From Aureivirga marina (GTDB lineage: Bacteria > Bacteroidota > Bacteroidia > Flavobacteriales > Flavobacteriaceae): a stretch of DNA of 64,000 nucleotides. Under the pieces are notes generated by a model. It made no database searches, was not told the origin of the DNA, and saw nothing but the letters and a program-made list of their open reading frames with translations. Below, in pieces: positions 21,501 to 31,800 of the stretch (the first letter of the stretch is position 1; the number at the start of each line of letters is the position of its first letter). The translations under genes and the position numbers were made by a program. Location: contig NZ_JADPIB010000001.1 in the NCBI RefSeq assembly GCF_015767265.1, positions 372,001 to 436,000 on the forward strand, given 5' to 3'.

Positions 21501-22042
21501 ATTAAAAATTGACTTTTTCCTGATTTATTTTGCACAGAAATTACATCAGATAAAGAAGAAGATCCAGATCCAATTCCTCCAATTGTTTCACTAATTGTAC
21601 TTGTAATTACAGCTTCTTCATGAGTGTATTGATAATGCGTAAACGTAGGATCTTCAGAATATGCATAGCTATCTCCATCAAAACCTCCTATTTTATAATT
21701 CGGATGTGTATATAAAACTTCATCTCTTTTTGTAGGATCATGAAGGAAGGTGTTACAAGAATAATCCCACTCCCCACATCCTTTATTACGATCATTAGCA
21801 TCAGAAACCAATCCGTCTTTACAACGCATTGAGTAAAGCATTAAAATTTTTGAAAATGTAGCATCTTCTGGAAGTACCGAGAAGTCAAGTTCTTTTTCAC
21901 GAATCTCACCTCCCCATGGATTTGTACTATGCGTTTCAGAGTAATCAAACGCCTGAACTGTAATACTGTCTCCAACAGATTGAGCAGAAAGTGAGTTAGA
22001 AAATAAAGCTCCCAAGAGCATAGAAAATAATAGTTTTTTCAT
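18569..22042 (-). CDS. Secreted PNGase F-like peptide-N-glycosidase with LamG insertion and T9SS tail
   Basis: Large secreted protein of 1157 residues, related to peptide-N4-(N-acetyl-beta-glucosaminyl)asparagine amidase F, which releases N-glycans from glycoproteins. A signal peptide (1-20) is followed by the first N-domain strands with GCGEWDYSC (88-96). The N-domain resumes at FEIMSFVTPYG (625-635) and DVTDF, then GTPPRD. The C-domain has RTHHLNLDGG and GTWLFDRAGWCPG near 777-789. Matching to PNGase F from memory, D93, E667 and E742 fall at the catalytic D60, E118 and E206. About 520 residues, including a LamG-like domain (around 300-500), interrupt the N-domain. The last 75 residues are a T9SS sorting domain (DIFPNPATDEFFI to VVEIKKMVIE-type end). 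Confidence 0.85.
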   Translation of the reverse strand: MKKLLFSMLLGALFSNSLSAQSVGDSITVQAFDYSETHSTNPWGGEIREKELDFSVLPEDATFSKILMLYSMRCKDGLVSDANDRNKGCGEWDYSCNTFLHDPTKRDEVLYTHPNYKIGGFDGDSYAYSEDPTFTHYQYTHEEAVITSTISETIGGIGSGSSSLSDVISVQNKSGKSQFLITASELSSAGISAGEITGLRLNVLSGTNEAKFLRIRFKGISDATIEAGNLNLDGFTQVYFNDYTTSVGENHFQFTNAFNWDGTSNILVELNFTADSETGAISIEGGNATSNTVLTSDITDHYLELGGTNQYIDVPDATYDFSEGMSFTAWVYYDSFKKWSRVFDFGNGAGVDNILVANDGTNPHLVFSTRIGSDSKSLKAENVLETNKWMHIAGSVDPSGNGKLYVNGVLVASGDLHLPESIERTNNYIGRSNWTNDKYYDGKLDELTMWNTELTLEEIQEVMYSKAGNSHAEYDNLLFSYTFDDAHETEAIDESSNSTDAVLMNYMVQPVFDGKEIFKNITTKTLRPNIDFVQGEYEQTINETTEIISVQNEPNFVQEYEIVPDADALESDEVSEISATNYWQAIPEETIDGETGEVISTSDVTPDGTFEIEDLEYIKRWDSKFEIMSFVTPYGLFLDLGMAGKTWTFDVTDFAPVFKGTRKITVEDAGRWQEDMDIKFVFILGTPPRDVIDIEQIWRSQGRNYEQISTDRYFAPKDITLNADGEFFKIRSAITGHGQNGEFVPRTHHLNLDGGSNEFSWQVWKECAENPIYPQGGTWLFDRAGWCPGMPTDVQESDITSYVTPGGTVNIDYGVTATTEETSYKVTHQLVTYGAINHTLDAEIVEIMEPSNRVEYARFNSICNDPKVVIKNTGSTTLTSLNIEYWVNNGGEKLTHNWTGNLDFNESEVVNLPTSPELWSSAVSTTNTFFAEISAPNGGADEYVHNNLYKSKFELPEVLPSTFSIKFKTNKRGGENEYRVLNANGDIVFERTNMPNNIEQTFEDQITLSPGCYTFEVTDSGDDGLDYWFWAAIGQDRGTGYVRFYENGNQIKEFEPDFGDNINYNFTVEYPLSYEDIKAVSNIDIFPNPATDEFFITGEKVEEMEITIFDNLGRKIEIPMTVSKDKLSFNTRNTASGVYFVNIKKGSGVEIKKMVIE

Positions 22043-22169
22043 ATTGTTAAATTTAAATTATTGTAAATATATACAATCATTTAAATTATTACACTAACAA
22101 CATGATTTACGTTAAAATAGTATTAGTTTTTAATAATATTAACATATTATATATTTTTAACATAAATAA

Positions 22170-22203
22170 AAAAGCGTATTACTTTTAAAAGTAATACGCT
22201 TTT
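22170..22203 (-). terminator. Terminator ending the metal-resistance operon
   Basis: A perfect 34-base palindrome centred on TTTTAAAA with GCGTATTAC/GTAATACGC arms. On the minus strand it is followed by a T-rich tract. It lies just after the metal-binding lipoprotein gene. Confidence 0.88.
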
Positions 22204-22231
22204 CACACATAAAATGTATAATTTTTAATTC

Positions 22232-22576
22232 TTAGTGTGCATGTCCTTCGTGGCTATCGTGACCGTGACCTTTATGAGATTCTTCCTTTGCAGGAGTCTC
22301 TGAAGCATCTTTAGCAACTTTCGCTAAATCCATTTTACAAGTTGGACATTTTCCTTCTTTCTCGTAAGTTTTTCCTTTCTCACAATCCATTGGACATTGA
22401 TAAATGTCTGCACTTGCAATCTCTTTAGTTTCAACTTTCTTTGGAGCTTCTTCCTTTTTTACTGCTTCCGTTTTTGGAGTTGTTGCTTCATTATTTTCTG
22501 TTTTTGGAGCTTCTCCACAAGATACTGCAACTAATGATGTAGCGATAAATACTACTGCTAAAATTGTTTTTTTCAT
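22232..22576 (-). CDS. Small lipoprotein with one heavy-metal-binding domain
   Basis: A 114-residue lipoprotein: signal peptide ending at Cys20 (SLVAVSC), a Lys/Glu/Pro/Thr-rich linker, one heavy-metal-binding module YQCPMDCEKGKTYEKEGKCP with the paired TCKMDL end, and a His-rich tail (HKGHGHDSHEGHAH). The Cys, Met and His ligands suggest soft-metal binding in the periplasm, probably Cu(I). It is the last gene of the CusA/CopA cluster, 23 bases after the CusB-like adaptor. A metal-buffer or chaperone role handing ions to the efflux pump is inferred. Confidence 0.85.
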   Translation of the reverse strand: MKKTILAVVFIATSLVAVSCGEAPKTENNEATTPKTEAVKKEEAPKKVETKEIASADIYQCPMDCEKGKTYEKEGKCPTCKMDLAKVAKDASETPAKEESHKGHGHDSHEGHAH

Positions 22577-22599
22577 TTTTGTTATAATATTATATAGGG

Positions 22600-24279
22600 T
22601 TAATTAAGTACTTTTTCTAAGGTTCCACAAGAAAGCATTGCTTCTCCAAAATATGGATTTAATACTTCTGTTTTCGAATTTATCCAATTCCCTCCTTCAT
22701 TATTATTTGCCATCGGACAATAAAAAACATTTAATTCTCTTTGAAGTGAAACTTTTTCAACCAACTGAATTACAGATTTTGACAAATTATCGAAAACAGC
22801 TCTTTGTGCTTTTAAATCTGGCTGGCTCGCAAATATATGAAACTCTTTACTTACCTTATTTAACAATTCTTTGACTTTTTTATCTTTTATACTCTTCTCT
22901 ATTAATTGAAGATCTTTTGTTGTCTGAATTGTTAATTTTTTAATTTCACTTTCATTACCAGAAACCATATTTTCAGCTATTTTTAAATAATCATCTACTA
23001 TTAAATTTAAATTCTCAACTTCTGATTGTTCTATTTCCTGCTTTGCAACAACTTTCATCATACTTTTCTTTCCTTGTAATTGCGCTGCTGCATCCACTGT
23101 AAATGTTCCTGAAACTACAATTTCATCTTCTGAATCTAATCCTTTATGAACTTGATACATCGTTTCTGAAATTGGTGAAACTACAACTTCTTTTATTTCA
23201 AAATGTGGTTGTGCATCTTTTGTTTTTGTGTAAACAATTGATCTTTTTCCTGTCCATAAAACTGCCGATTTCGGAATCGTAATTTGCTCATTATTCTCTT
23301 TAATTTTTGTAGGAAATAAATTTGCATTTACCAACATTTCAGGCTTCCATAAACCTTTTTTATTATCTAATTCAACACGAACTTGAATTGTTTTTTTCAT
23401 CTTATCAACAGTTGGATGAATAAATGTAATCTTTCCTTCAAAAGTTTCATTTGGATATCCTTTCGTATAAATTTTCATTGCATCACCAATTTTAAAGTTT
23501 GCAATATCCGATTCATAAACATCCATTACAGCCCAAACTTTATCTAAATTTGCAACTTTAAAAATTGCTTTTCCATCCATTATATGATCTCCTTCTTTTG
23601 TCATTTGTTCAGTTACAACACCAGAAACATGTGCATAAATTGGAATATAATCTATAATTTTATTAGAAGCTTCAATTTGTTGAATTTGTCTATCGGAAAA
23701 TTTCCATAGTTTCAATTTATTGTAAACAGCATTATATAATTCTGGTTGCTTTTCTTTGTTTTCTGCAACTTTTAAAAACTCCTTTTGTGCAACTAACAAT
23801 TCTGGGGAATACACCTCAGCAATTTTATCATGCTTATTTACTTTTTGTCCTAAATAATTGATGTAAAGCTTTTCGATTCGTCCTGAATAATGTGCAGGTT
23901 GTGTTTCTTCTAAATCTTCTGCAATTTGAATTTTACCAAAAACAGTCTTAGAAGCATCTTCTGAATTCACCTCAGCATCTCCAATTTTTAAAGTTTGAAT
24001 ATTTGCTAAAGCCAAAGCATCTTTTGTCAATGAAAATGTCGTTGTATTCTCTGTATCTGAAACTTCAGAAGCTTTAATTAAATCCATTCCACAAATTGGA
24101 CAATCACCAGGTTGTTTTTGTCTAATTTGCGGATGCATTGAGCAAGTCCATTCTATACTTCCTTCAGCAGCTAACTCTTCCTCCGTATGCTCATGCGTAT
24201 CTTGAAAAACAATTTTCCCTATAAAAATACCTATAAGAAGAATTGCTATAATTCCTATTATTTGTTTTAAATATTTCAT
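22600..24279 (-). CDS. cusB: CusB-type RND efflux periplasmic adaptor with metal-binding and DUF3347 domains
   Basis: Membrane-fusion adaptor joining the CusA-type pump to a TolC-type channel, 559 residues. One N-terminal membrane anchor (IGIIAILLIGIFIGKIVF) is followed by a heavy-metal module WTCSMHPQIRQKQPGDCPIC. Barrel-sandwich and helical-hairpin parts come next (GRIEKLYINYLGQKVNKHDK, AEVYSPELLVAQKEFLK, then YAHVSGVVTEQMTKEGDHI). The C-terminal 150 residues match the DUF3347 pattern (FYCPMANNNEGGNWINS, NPYFGEAMLSCG), again with Cys and Met. The same operon carries the pump, channel and P-type ATPase. Copper or silver is the likely substrate. Confidence 0.9.
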   Translation of the reverse strand: MKYLKQIIGIIAILLIGIFIGKIVFQDTHEHTEEELAAEGSIEWTCSMHPQIRQKQPGDCPICGMDLIKASEVSDTENTTTFSLTKDALALANIQTLKIGDAEVNSEDASKTVFGKIQIAEDLEETQPAHYSGRIEKLYINYLGQKVNKHDKIAEVYSPELLVAQKEFLKVAENKEKQPELYNAVYNKLKLWKFSDRQIQQIEASNKIIDYIPIYAHVSGVVTEQMTKEGDHIMDGKAIFKVANLDKVWAVMDVYESDIANFKIGDAMKIYTKGYPNETFEGKITFIHPTVDKMKKTIQVRVELDNKKGLWKPEMLVNANLFPTKIKENNEQITIPKSAVLWTGKRSIVYTKTKDAQPHFEIKEVVVSPISETMYQVHKGLDSEDEIVVSGTFTVDAAAQLQGKKSMMKVVAKQEIEQSEVENLNLIVDDYLKIAENMVSGNESEIKKLTIQTTKDLQLIEKSIKDKKVKELLNKVSKEFHIFASQPDLKAQRAVFDNLSKSVIQLVEKVSLQRELNVFYCPMANNNEGGNWINSKTEVLNPYFGEAMLSCGTLEKVLN

Positions 24280-24313
24280 TTTTAATTCGTGTTTCTTGAT
24301 TCTAAATTCTTGT

Positions 24314-24353
24314 AAAAAGGATGCTCTTAATTAATTTATCAAGCACCCTTTTT
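24314..24353 (-). terminator. Possible intra-operon terminator or attenuator between copA and cusB
   Basis: Arms AAAAAGGATGC (24314-24324) and GCACCCTTTTT (24343-24353), with one wobble pair and an 18-base loop. On the minus strand it ends in a T-tract, so copA transcripts could stop here before cusB and the lipoprotein gene. Confidence 0.6.
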
Positions 24354-24359
24354 TATATT

Positions 24360-27300
24360 TTAAATACGTGCTCTTTTTAATCTTAATGCATTACTAATTA
24401 CAGAAAGTGAACTCAAACTCATTGCCGCAGCTGCAATCATTGGAGATAATAAAATTCCAAAGAATGGGAATAAAACTCCAGCAGCTACAGGAATTCCAAG
24501 TGTGTTATATAAGAAAGCAAAGAATAAATTTTGATGAATATTTTTCAATACAGTTTCACTCAATACTTTTGCTTTTACAATTCCTTGTAAATCTCCTTTC
24601 ACTAAAGTGATTTCGGCGCTCTCAATTGCAACATCCGTACCAGTTCCCATTGCAATTCCAACAAAAGCTTGTGCAAGCGCTGGCGCATCATTAATTCCAT
24701 CACCAGACATCGCAACTTTCTTACCTTCTTCTTCCAATCGCTTTACCTCTTCTAATTTATCTTCTGGTAAACAACCAGCTTTGTAATGCTCTAAACCTAA
24801 TTGTTCTGCAACTGCTTTTGCTGTATTTTCATTATCTCCAGTAAGCATAATCACATCTACACCTTTACGTATCAAAGTATGAATTGCTTCTTTACTAGAT
24901 TTTTTAATTGCATCTACAAAAACAATGTATCCTTCTACTTGATTTCCAACAACGATATATGAAATTGTTTTACCAAGTTTTTGTTGCTCTTCAACTTCAT
25001 TTTCTATTTTTTCAGAAAGAGAAACATTAAACTGTTTTAACAATTTATCATTTCCTACCAAAATTTTTAAATTATCAACTTCAGCAATTGCTCCTTTTCC
25101 TGCAACAACTTCAAAGTTTTTAATTTCTTTAAAAGGAACTTCTTTCGCTTTTCCATATTTCACCACAGCAGATGCCAATGGATGTTCTGAAGCTTTATTT
25201 AAAGAAGCAGACCATTCTGTTAATTCTGTTTCCGAATGACTTCCTACAGAAACAATATTTTCCACAGATGGTTTTCCTTCCGTAATAGTTCCTGTTTTAT
25301 CTACAACAACTGTATCAACTTTCTTCATCTTTTCCAGAGCTTCTGCATTTTTAATTAAAACTCCTTCTCTTGCTCCTCGTCCAACTCCAACCATTACAGA
25401 CATTGGCGTTGCCAATCCTAAAGCACAAGGACAAGCGATAATTAAAACTGCAATTGCATTTACAAAAGCATAAATAAAAGCTGGTTCTGGACCAAAGAAA
25501 TACCAAATAATAAAAGTGATGATTGCAACAACAATTACAATTGGAACAAATATTTTTGCAACTCTATCCACCAATTTTTGAATTGGTGCTTTTGAGCGAC
25601 TTGCATTATTTACCATTTCAATAATTTGAGAAAGCATTGTTTCACTTCCTACTTTTGTTGCTTTCATTAAAAAGGAAGTTGTTCCATTAATTGTCCCTGC
25701 AACTACTTTATCTTCTACATTTTTGTCTACAGGAACTGGTTCCCCAGAAATCATCGATTCATCTACGACAGCATGTCCTTCAATTATTTCTCCATCTACA
25801 GGAATTTTCTCTCCTGGTTTTACTCTTAATGTTGCTCCATGTGGAATTTCTGAAATTGGAATTACTTTTTCCTTTCCATCTTCCACAATAGTTGCATCTG
25901 AAGGAACTAATTGTAGTAAAGCTTTAATAGCTCCGTTTGTTTGACTATGTGCTCTCGCTTCTAAAACTTGTCCAATTAAAACTAGTGTTAGAATTACAGT
26001 TACTGCTTCAAAATAAGTATAAACTGTACCGCTTGCTGTTTTAAATTCTGCTGGAAAAACTTCTGGAAAAATTAATCCGAAAATACTGAACAAATAAGCA
26101 ACTCCAGCTCCAATTCCAATCAATGTAAACATGTTTAAATTCCATGTTTTAATAGAAATCCAAGCTCTTTGGAAAAACATAAATGTTCCATAAAAAACTA
26201 CAGGAATTGACAAGGCAAATGAAATCCAATTCCATCCTTCTTGTGGTAAAATATTTAACAAGAAATTATTTGGAATTAAATCAATAATCATTGCAATTAA
26301 AAACACTGGAACTGTGAATAAAATGGAAATTTTCAGTTTTTTCACCAAGGTTCTATACGTTTTATCATCTTCATTTTCTTCTGCTTGCATTGGAACTAAA
26401 TCCATTCCACAAATTGGACAATTTCCTGGTCCATCTTTTATAATTTCTGGATGCATCGGACATGTATATTTTCCTGCTGTAGAAACTACTTTTGTCAAAT
26501 CTTTTTCTAAATGCATTCCACAAACAGGACAATTCCCTGGCTCTTCATACATTTTATCTCCTTCACATCGCATCGGACAAAAATATGCTCCATCTCCTGA
26601 ACCAGAATTTGATTCCTGTTTATGGTGATGTTCATGATTATGATGTTCTCCACCACAACAACTCATTTTTGGAGCTTCTTCTTTGTTCTCTGGATTTGAA
26701 GCTTTTTCATTTCCAGAAATTTCATCATTTGAAGAATCTTCTGTCACTAAATGCATCCCACAAACAGGACAATTTCCAGGTTTATCATATTTTTTATCTC
26801 CTTCACATTGCATCGAACAGAAGTAAATTTCTGTGTCTGGTTTATCACCAGCAGATTTCTCTTTCACTAAAGACATTCCACAACTGGGACAATCTCCTTC
26901 TTCTGCATAATGAGCATCATTATTACAATGCATCGGACAATAATATAATTTATTCGTTTCTTTAGCTTCTTTTATAGAATGCTCTTTACTATATTTTTGA
27001 TGTTCTTTTGTTGTTAATGTTTCTTCTTTTAATAAATCCATTCCGCAAGTTGGACAATTTCCAGCCTTAGAATAATGCTTATCATTATTACAATGCATCG
27101 GACAATAAAAAAGCTTTGGCTCTTCTTGCTTTTGCATTTTAGATTTTTCATCTTCTTCCAATAAAGTCATTCCACAAGTCGGACAATTTCCAGGTTTATC
27201 ATAACGCTTATTATTATTACAACCCATCGGACAATAATACTGTTTATCATGTATTAACTCTTCCTCAGAATGCTTTTCTTCTGCTTTATGTTCCTTTTCT

Positions 27301-27449
27301 TGATGTGTATGTTTTTCTTCATTTTGAGTTAAAAACATCCCACATACAGGACAACTTCCAGGTGCATCATATGTTTTGTCACCTTCACAATACATAGGAC
27401 AATGATATTTTGCATTGTTATTTGCTGTTTGATCTTTCTTATTATCCAT
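24360..27449 (-). CDS. copA: CopA-type copper P1B-ATPase with seven N-terminal heavy-metal-binding modules
   Basis: Inner-membrane ATPase expelling Cu(I)-type ions, 1029 residues. The first 355 residues are seven heavy-metal modules at about 15-40, 71-96, 114-139, 168-193, 208-234, 288-314 and 327-351. The first six are of the form CPMxC...GNCPxCGM (the fifth reads CSM); the last is CPMHPEI. A His/Cys cluster ([14 protein letters not shown]) lies near 264-277. The core is standard: TGE loop [10 protein letters not shown], intramembrane [17 protein letters not shown] motif [16 protein letters not shown] and [10 protein letters not shown]. No HMA domain precedes it. The 37-base gap after the TolC-type gene suggests one operon. 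Nucleotide repeats underlie the modules. Confidence 0.93.
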   Translation of the reverse strand: MDNKKDQTANNNAKYHCPMYCEGDKTYDAPGSCPVCGMFLTQNEEKHTHQEKEHKAEEKHSEEELIHDKQYYCPMGCNNNKRYDKPGNCPTCGMTLLEEDEKSKMQKQEEPKLFYCPMHCNNDKHYSKAGNCPTCGMDLLKEETLTTKEHQKYSKEHSIKEAKETNKLYYCPMHCNNDAHYAEEGDCPSCGMSLVKEKSAGDKPDTEIYFCSMQCEGDKKYDKPGNCPVCGMHLVTEDSSNDEISGNEKASNPENKEEAPKMSCCGGEHHNHEHHHKQESNSGSGDGAYFCPMRCEGDKMYEEPGNCPVCGMHLEKDLTKVVSTAGKYTCPMHPEIIKDGPGNCPICGMDLVPMQAEENEDDKTYRTLVKKLKISILFTVPVFLIAMIIDLIPNNFLLNILPQEGWNWISFALSIPVVFYGTFMFFQRAWISIKTWNLNMFTLIGIGAGVAYLFSIFGLIFPEVFPAEFKTASGTVYTYFEAVTVILTLVLIGQVLEARAHSQTNGAIKALLQLVPSDATIVEDGKEKVIPISEIPHGATLRVKPGEKIPVDGEIIEGHAVVDESMISGEPVPVDKNVEDKVVAGTINGTTSFLMKATKVGSETMLSQIIEMVNNASRSKAPIQKLVDRVAKIFVPIVIVVAIITFIIWYFFGPEPAFIYAFVNAIAVLIIACPCALGLATPMSVMVGVGRGAREGVLIKNAEALEKMKKVDTVVVDKTGTITEGKPSVENIVSVGSHSETELTEWSASLNKASEHPLASAVVKYGKAKEVPFKEIKNFEVVAGKGAIAEVDNLKILVGNDKLLKQFNVSLSEKIENEVEEQQKLGKTISYIVVGNQVEGYIVFVDAIKKSSKEAIHTLIRKGVDVIMLTGDNENTAKAVAEQLGLEHYKAGCLPEDKLEEVKRLEEEGKKVAMSGDGINDAPALAQAFVGIAMGTGTDVAIESAEITLVKGDLQGIVKAKVLSETVLKNIHQNLFFAFLYNTLGIPVAAGVLFPFFGILLSPMIAAAAMSLSSLSVISNALRLKRARI

Positions 27450-27485
27450 CTTATTTTTGTGTTTGGAATTAATTTCAACAAAGAA

Positions 27486-28718
27486 TCACTCCTCTGTCAA
27501 AAACTGTAAAATCACTTCATTTTTAAAAAACTCATATTCCTTTTCGCTATATTTCAATTCATATTCTAAATTTTCTTCCTCCAAAGAAAGAATCTCTAAA
27601 TAGTCAATATCTCCCGTACTTAATGATGTCAAACTCACATCAATAATTTCATTCATTTTTGAAATTTTCTTTTGTTCTGTTTGCATATCTAAATACGCAT
27701 TCTTGTATGCAGTTTCTGCTTTTCTATATTCTATTTCCAATGCTTTTACTTGTTCTTTTTTCTTCAAGTCTAAAGCATCTTGCGTAACTTTAAATTGTTG
27801 TTTTTTGGCTTTGTAATTTTTGGAAAGAATTGGAATAGTTAAAGATAATTTTGGCATAAAAACATCTTTACCATTATCTGGAATTTGCATTCCTTTGATT
27901 TCATCAACAAAAACATACTCCATTCCTACCTGAATTTTTGGCTTATTTTCTTTTGTGGTCAAAAATTCGTTCTTACTCGCCGTCTTTTTTTGTTGTTCAA
28001 TATTTAAAATCATCGGATTATTTTTCTCCAATGAATTACTACTAAAGATACGATTTTTTATCTCTAATCTTGAAGGAATTACAATGCTATCTTGCTGATT
28101 TCGTTGTAATAATTTGTTAAAAATTCGCTTTTCCAAAACAAACAATTGCTCTTTTTTTGCCAACATATTTAAAAAATCCTCTTTTTTTATCTGAATTTTC
28201 AATATATCTGTCAATTGCATTTTATTTGTTTCCACAGCTTTTAAACTCAATTCTTCATATAAAGAAATGTTCTTAATATATTCTTCATATGTCTGAATTT
28301 CACTTTGAATTTTATACAAATTATAATACGAAAGTTGCACCTGAGAAATCAATTCTTTCTTTGTTAAATTCTGTAAAATCTTCTTCTCTTCTTTTTCAGA
28401 ATTCACAATTTCTTCTCTCGCTTTAAAAGTTCCAAACCAAGGAAATTCTTGTCCAACGCCAACTTTTGCTCGCTGACTTCCTACTCTTGTTTCTGGTTCT
28501 GAAATGAAATAACCAAAATCAATTTTTGTGTCTTTTAAGCTTTTTACCTGCTCTTTTTTATTTTCAAAGTTTTCAATCTCTAAACTTTCTGATTGTAATC
28601 CGTAATTATTTTCTACAGCAATCTGAATATATTCGTCCAAAGATTGTGCTTTTCCTAAAAAAGAAAACAACAAGAACAAACAAACTAAAATTGAATATTT
28701 TACCTTTTTTGAATTCAT
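27486..28718 (-). CDS. cusC: TolC-family outer membrane efflux protein (CusC-like)
   Basis: Outer-membrane channel subunit of 410 residues, rich in long coiled-coil helices. A signal peptide (YSILVCLFLLFSFLGKAQ) is followed by SLDEYIQIAVENNYGLQSE, the usual TolC-family opening. The region RVGSQRAKVGVGQEFPWFGT is typical of CusC/CzcC-like members, as is ATKNKPKIQVG-type spacing before the second repeat. It lies between the CusA-type pump and copA, so it is the exit duct of the tripartite efflux system. Family firm; the CusC name rests on context. Confidence 0.88.
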   Translation of the reverse strand: MNSKKVKYSILVCLFLLFSFLGKAQSLDEYIQIAVENNYGLQSESLEIENFENKKEQVKSLKDTKIDFGYFISEPETRVGSQRAKVGVGQEFPWFGTFKAREEIVNSEKEEKKILQNLTKKELISQVQLSYYNLYKIQSEIQTYEEYIKNISLYEELSLKAVETNKMQLTDILKIQIKKEDFLNMLAKKEQLFVLEKRIFNKLLQRNQQDSIVIPSRLEIKNRIFSSNSLEKNNPMILNIEQQKKTASKNEFLTTKENKPKIQVGMEYVFVDEIKGMQIPDNGKDVFMPKLSLTIPILSKNYKAKKQQFKVTQDALDLKKKEQVKALEIEYRKAETAYKNAYLDMQTEQKKISKMNEIIDVSLTSLSTGDIDYLEILSLEEENLEYELKYSEKEYEFFKNEVILQFLTEE

Positions 28719-28803
28719 GTTTTTATATTTTAATTAATCTTGCGCTCTTCATAAAATTCTTCATTGTTGAAATTCTTTACAAATTCGTAGCACATAAATT
28801 CTT

Positions 28804-31800
28804 CTATTTTTTACTAATAAGTTTCATTCTTTTTTCCTGATACAAACTGAAAAGTACAGGCACTACAAACAGAGAAATTAAAGCAATTAACATTCCTCCA
28901 AAAGCTGGAATTGCCATCGGAATCATGATATCACTTCCTCTTCCTGAAGCTGTCAAAATTGGAAGTAAAGCCAATAAAGTTGTCGCTGTTGTCATCAAAC
29001 AAGGACGAATTCTTTTTTGTCCTGCTTCAATTACAGATTCTCGTATTTCTTGTTTATTTTTTGGATTATTTCTCTTGAAAGTTTGCGAAAGATACGTTGC
29101 CATAACAACACCGTCATCCGTTGCAATTCCGAATAAGGCAATAAATCCAATCCACACAGCAACAGACATATTTATGGTTTTAATATGAAACAAATCACGA
29201 AGATTAATTCCAAACAAATCAAAATTCATGAACCAATCTTGACCATACAACCAAAGCAACATAAATCCACCTGAAAGCGCTACAGCAATTCCGCTAAAAA
29301 CCATTAGAGAAACAGGAATTGATTGGAACTGGAAATAAAGAATAATGAAAATAATTACTAAAACTAAAGGAACAATAATTTGTAAAGTTGCTTCCGCGCG
29401 TAATTGATTTTCATAAGTTCCCGTAAAATCAAAACTGATTCCTTTTGGAACTTTCAATCCTCCTGTTTGGATTAAATTTTCAATCTCATTCTGCGCATTT
29501 TCTACCACAGAAACTTCTGCAAAATCATCTTGTTTATCAAAAAGCACATAACCAACTAAAAATGTATCTTCACTTTTGATTGCCTGACTTCCTTTTTCAT
29601 ATTTTATTTTCACAAAATTCTTTAAAGGAATCTGACCGTTTGTTGGAGTTTTCACATAAATATCTTCCAAAGCTTCTGGAGAATTTCGTAATTCTCTTGG
29701 ATAACGAATACGAACATTAAAACGCTCTCGTCCTTCCACAGTTTGCGAACTGATTTTTCCTCCAACTGCAATTTCAATTACATCTTGAACATCTTCAATA
29801 TGCAATCCATAACGTGCAATTTCTTGTCGATCAATTTCTAAAAGCAAATAAGGTTTTCCAACCAATCTTTCTGCGAAAACAGTTTCAGGTTTTACACCTT
29901 TTACACCTTGAAGAACTTTCTCTAACTCTAAACCAAAATTCTCAATTTCTTGTAAATTCGTTCCTTTTACTTTTATTCCCATCGGTGAACGCATTCCTGT
30001 TTGAAGCATAATCAAACGCGTTTGAATTGGTTGTAATTTCGGTGCAGAAGTTACACCAGGAAGTTTTGTTGCATTAACGATTTCATGCCAGATATCATCA
30101 GGTGATTTTATATGAGAACGCCATTGACGGAAAAACTTTCCATCTTCATCTGGAATCAATTCTGAAACTTCAATTGCTCGATTATCTTGAGTTGTTTTTC
30201 CATTTTTCAATTCAAATGCTCCATCATCATTTACTTTAAATCGCAACTGATTTCTATCCTTATCTTGAATATATTCCGATTTATAATTAATAATATTTTC
30301 ATACATAGAAAGCGGTGCAGGATCCAAAGCAGACTCAATTCGTCCAGCCTTTCCAACAACAGTTTCAATTTCAGGAATAGAAGCAACTCCCATATCTAAT
30401 TGCTGTAAAACTCTTTTATTTTCAGCAGTTCCTGCGTGTGGCAATGATGTTGGCATTAATAAAAATGAACCTTCATTTAAAGCAGGCATAAATTCTTTTC
30501 CAAGAGACTTCCAAGCTCCTAAACCAAGGACAAAAAGAATAATTGGAATCGTTAAAAAAGCTAATTTAAATTGTAATGCTTTTTGTAAAATTTGTGTATA
30601 ATATTTTCTAAAAAGAAGAAATCCACCTAAAATTCCAAAAACAATAATTCCTACAAATAAGATATTTTTTAATGGAATTACTTGTAATCCTAAAGGACTC
30701 CAATAAAGTGCTAAAGAACATGTAACTAATAACGATATTAATCCAATCAATCCGTATTGCCATTGTTTCTTTGAGATTTTTTCTTTTTTGTATAAATAAG
30801 AGCCTATTCCTAAAAGAATAATAAAGATTCCTTGCCAAAATCCGAAAACCAATAAAGCAATTCCTCCTAAAACTAAAATAGAAGTAAAAAACCATTTTAA
30901 TCCTTTATTTATTTTTTGATTTTTAAATAAAACTGCGGCAAAAGGTGGCAAAATAAAAAGTGTAACTAAAATTGCAGCAACCAATGCAAAGGTTTTTGTA
31001 TAAGCTAAAGGTCGAAATAATTTTCCTTCGGCTGCTTCCATTGTAAATACTGGAATAAAACTCACAATTGTTGTAATCACCGCAGTTAGAATTGCTCCTG
31101 AAACTTCTTTTGTTGCGTTATAAACAATTTTATTTACAGAAAGTTTATCCCGATATTTATCTAAATGTTGAATAATATTTTCGGAGAGAATTACCCCTAA
31201 ATCTACAATAGTTCCGATAGCAATTGCGATACCTGAAAGCGCTACAATATTCGCATCAATATGAAATAATTTCATCCCAATAAAAACCATCAGAACGGAA
31301 ATTGGTAGTAAACTTGAAATTAATAAAGAAGCTCGTAAATTCATTACCATCACAACAATTACTAGAATTGTAATTAAAATCTCTAGAATTAAAGCTTCGT
31401 TTAAAGTTTCTAAAGTTTCCTGAATTAATTCCGTTCGATCATAAAAAGGAACGATAGTTAGTTGCGAAGTTCTTCCATCCGCTAAAACTTTGGAAGGTAA
31501 ACCTTTTCCGATAGATTCAATTTTCTGTTTTACATTTTGAATCACTTCCATCGGATTTGCACCATAACGAGCAACTACAGCTCCACCTACAACTTCTGCT
31601 CCTTCTTTATCTAAAATTCCTCGTCGTTCTGCTGGCCCAAGTTGTACTTTCGCAATATCTTTAATTCGAATTGGTGTATTTTCATTTGCAACAACTACTT
31701 CATTTCCGATATCTGAAATAGATTCTACATACCCCAAACCTCGAACAATATATTCTACATTGTTAATTTCTAAAGTTTGCGCACCAACATCTTTATTACT

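Noticed and set aside
25691-26965. Plus-strand ORFs of 66-157 codons within copA
   Set aside because: Antisense to the ATPase; leucine/histidine-rich translations are shadows of the repeated modules.
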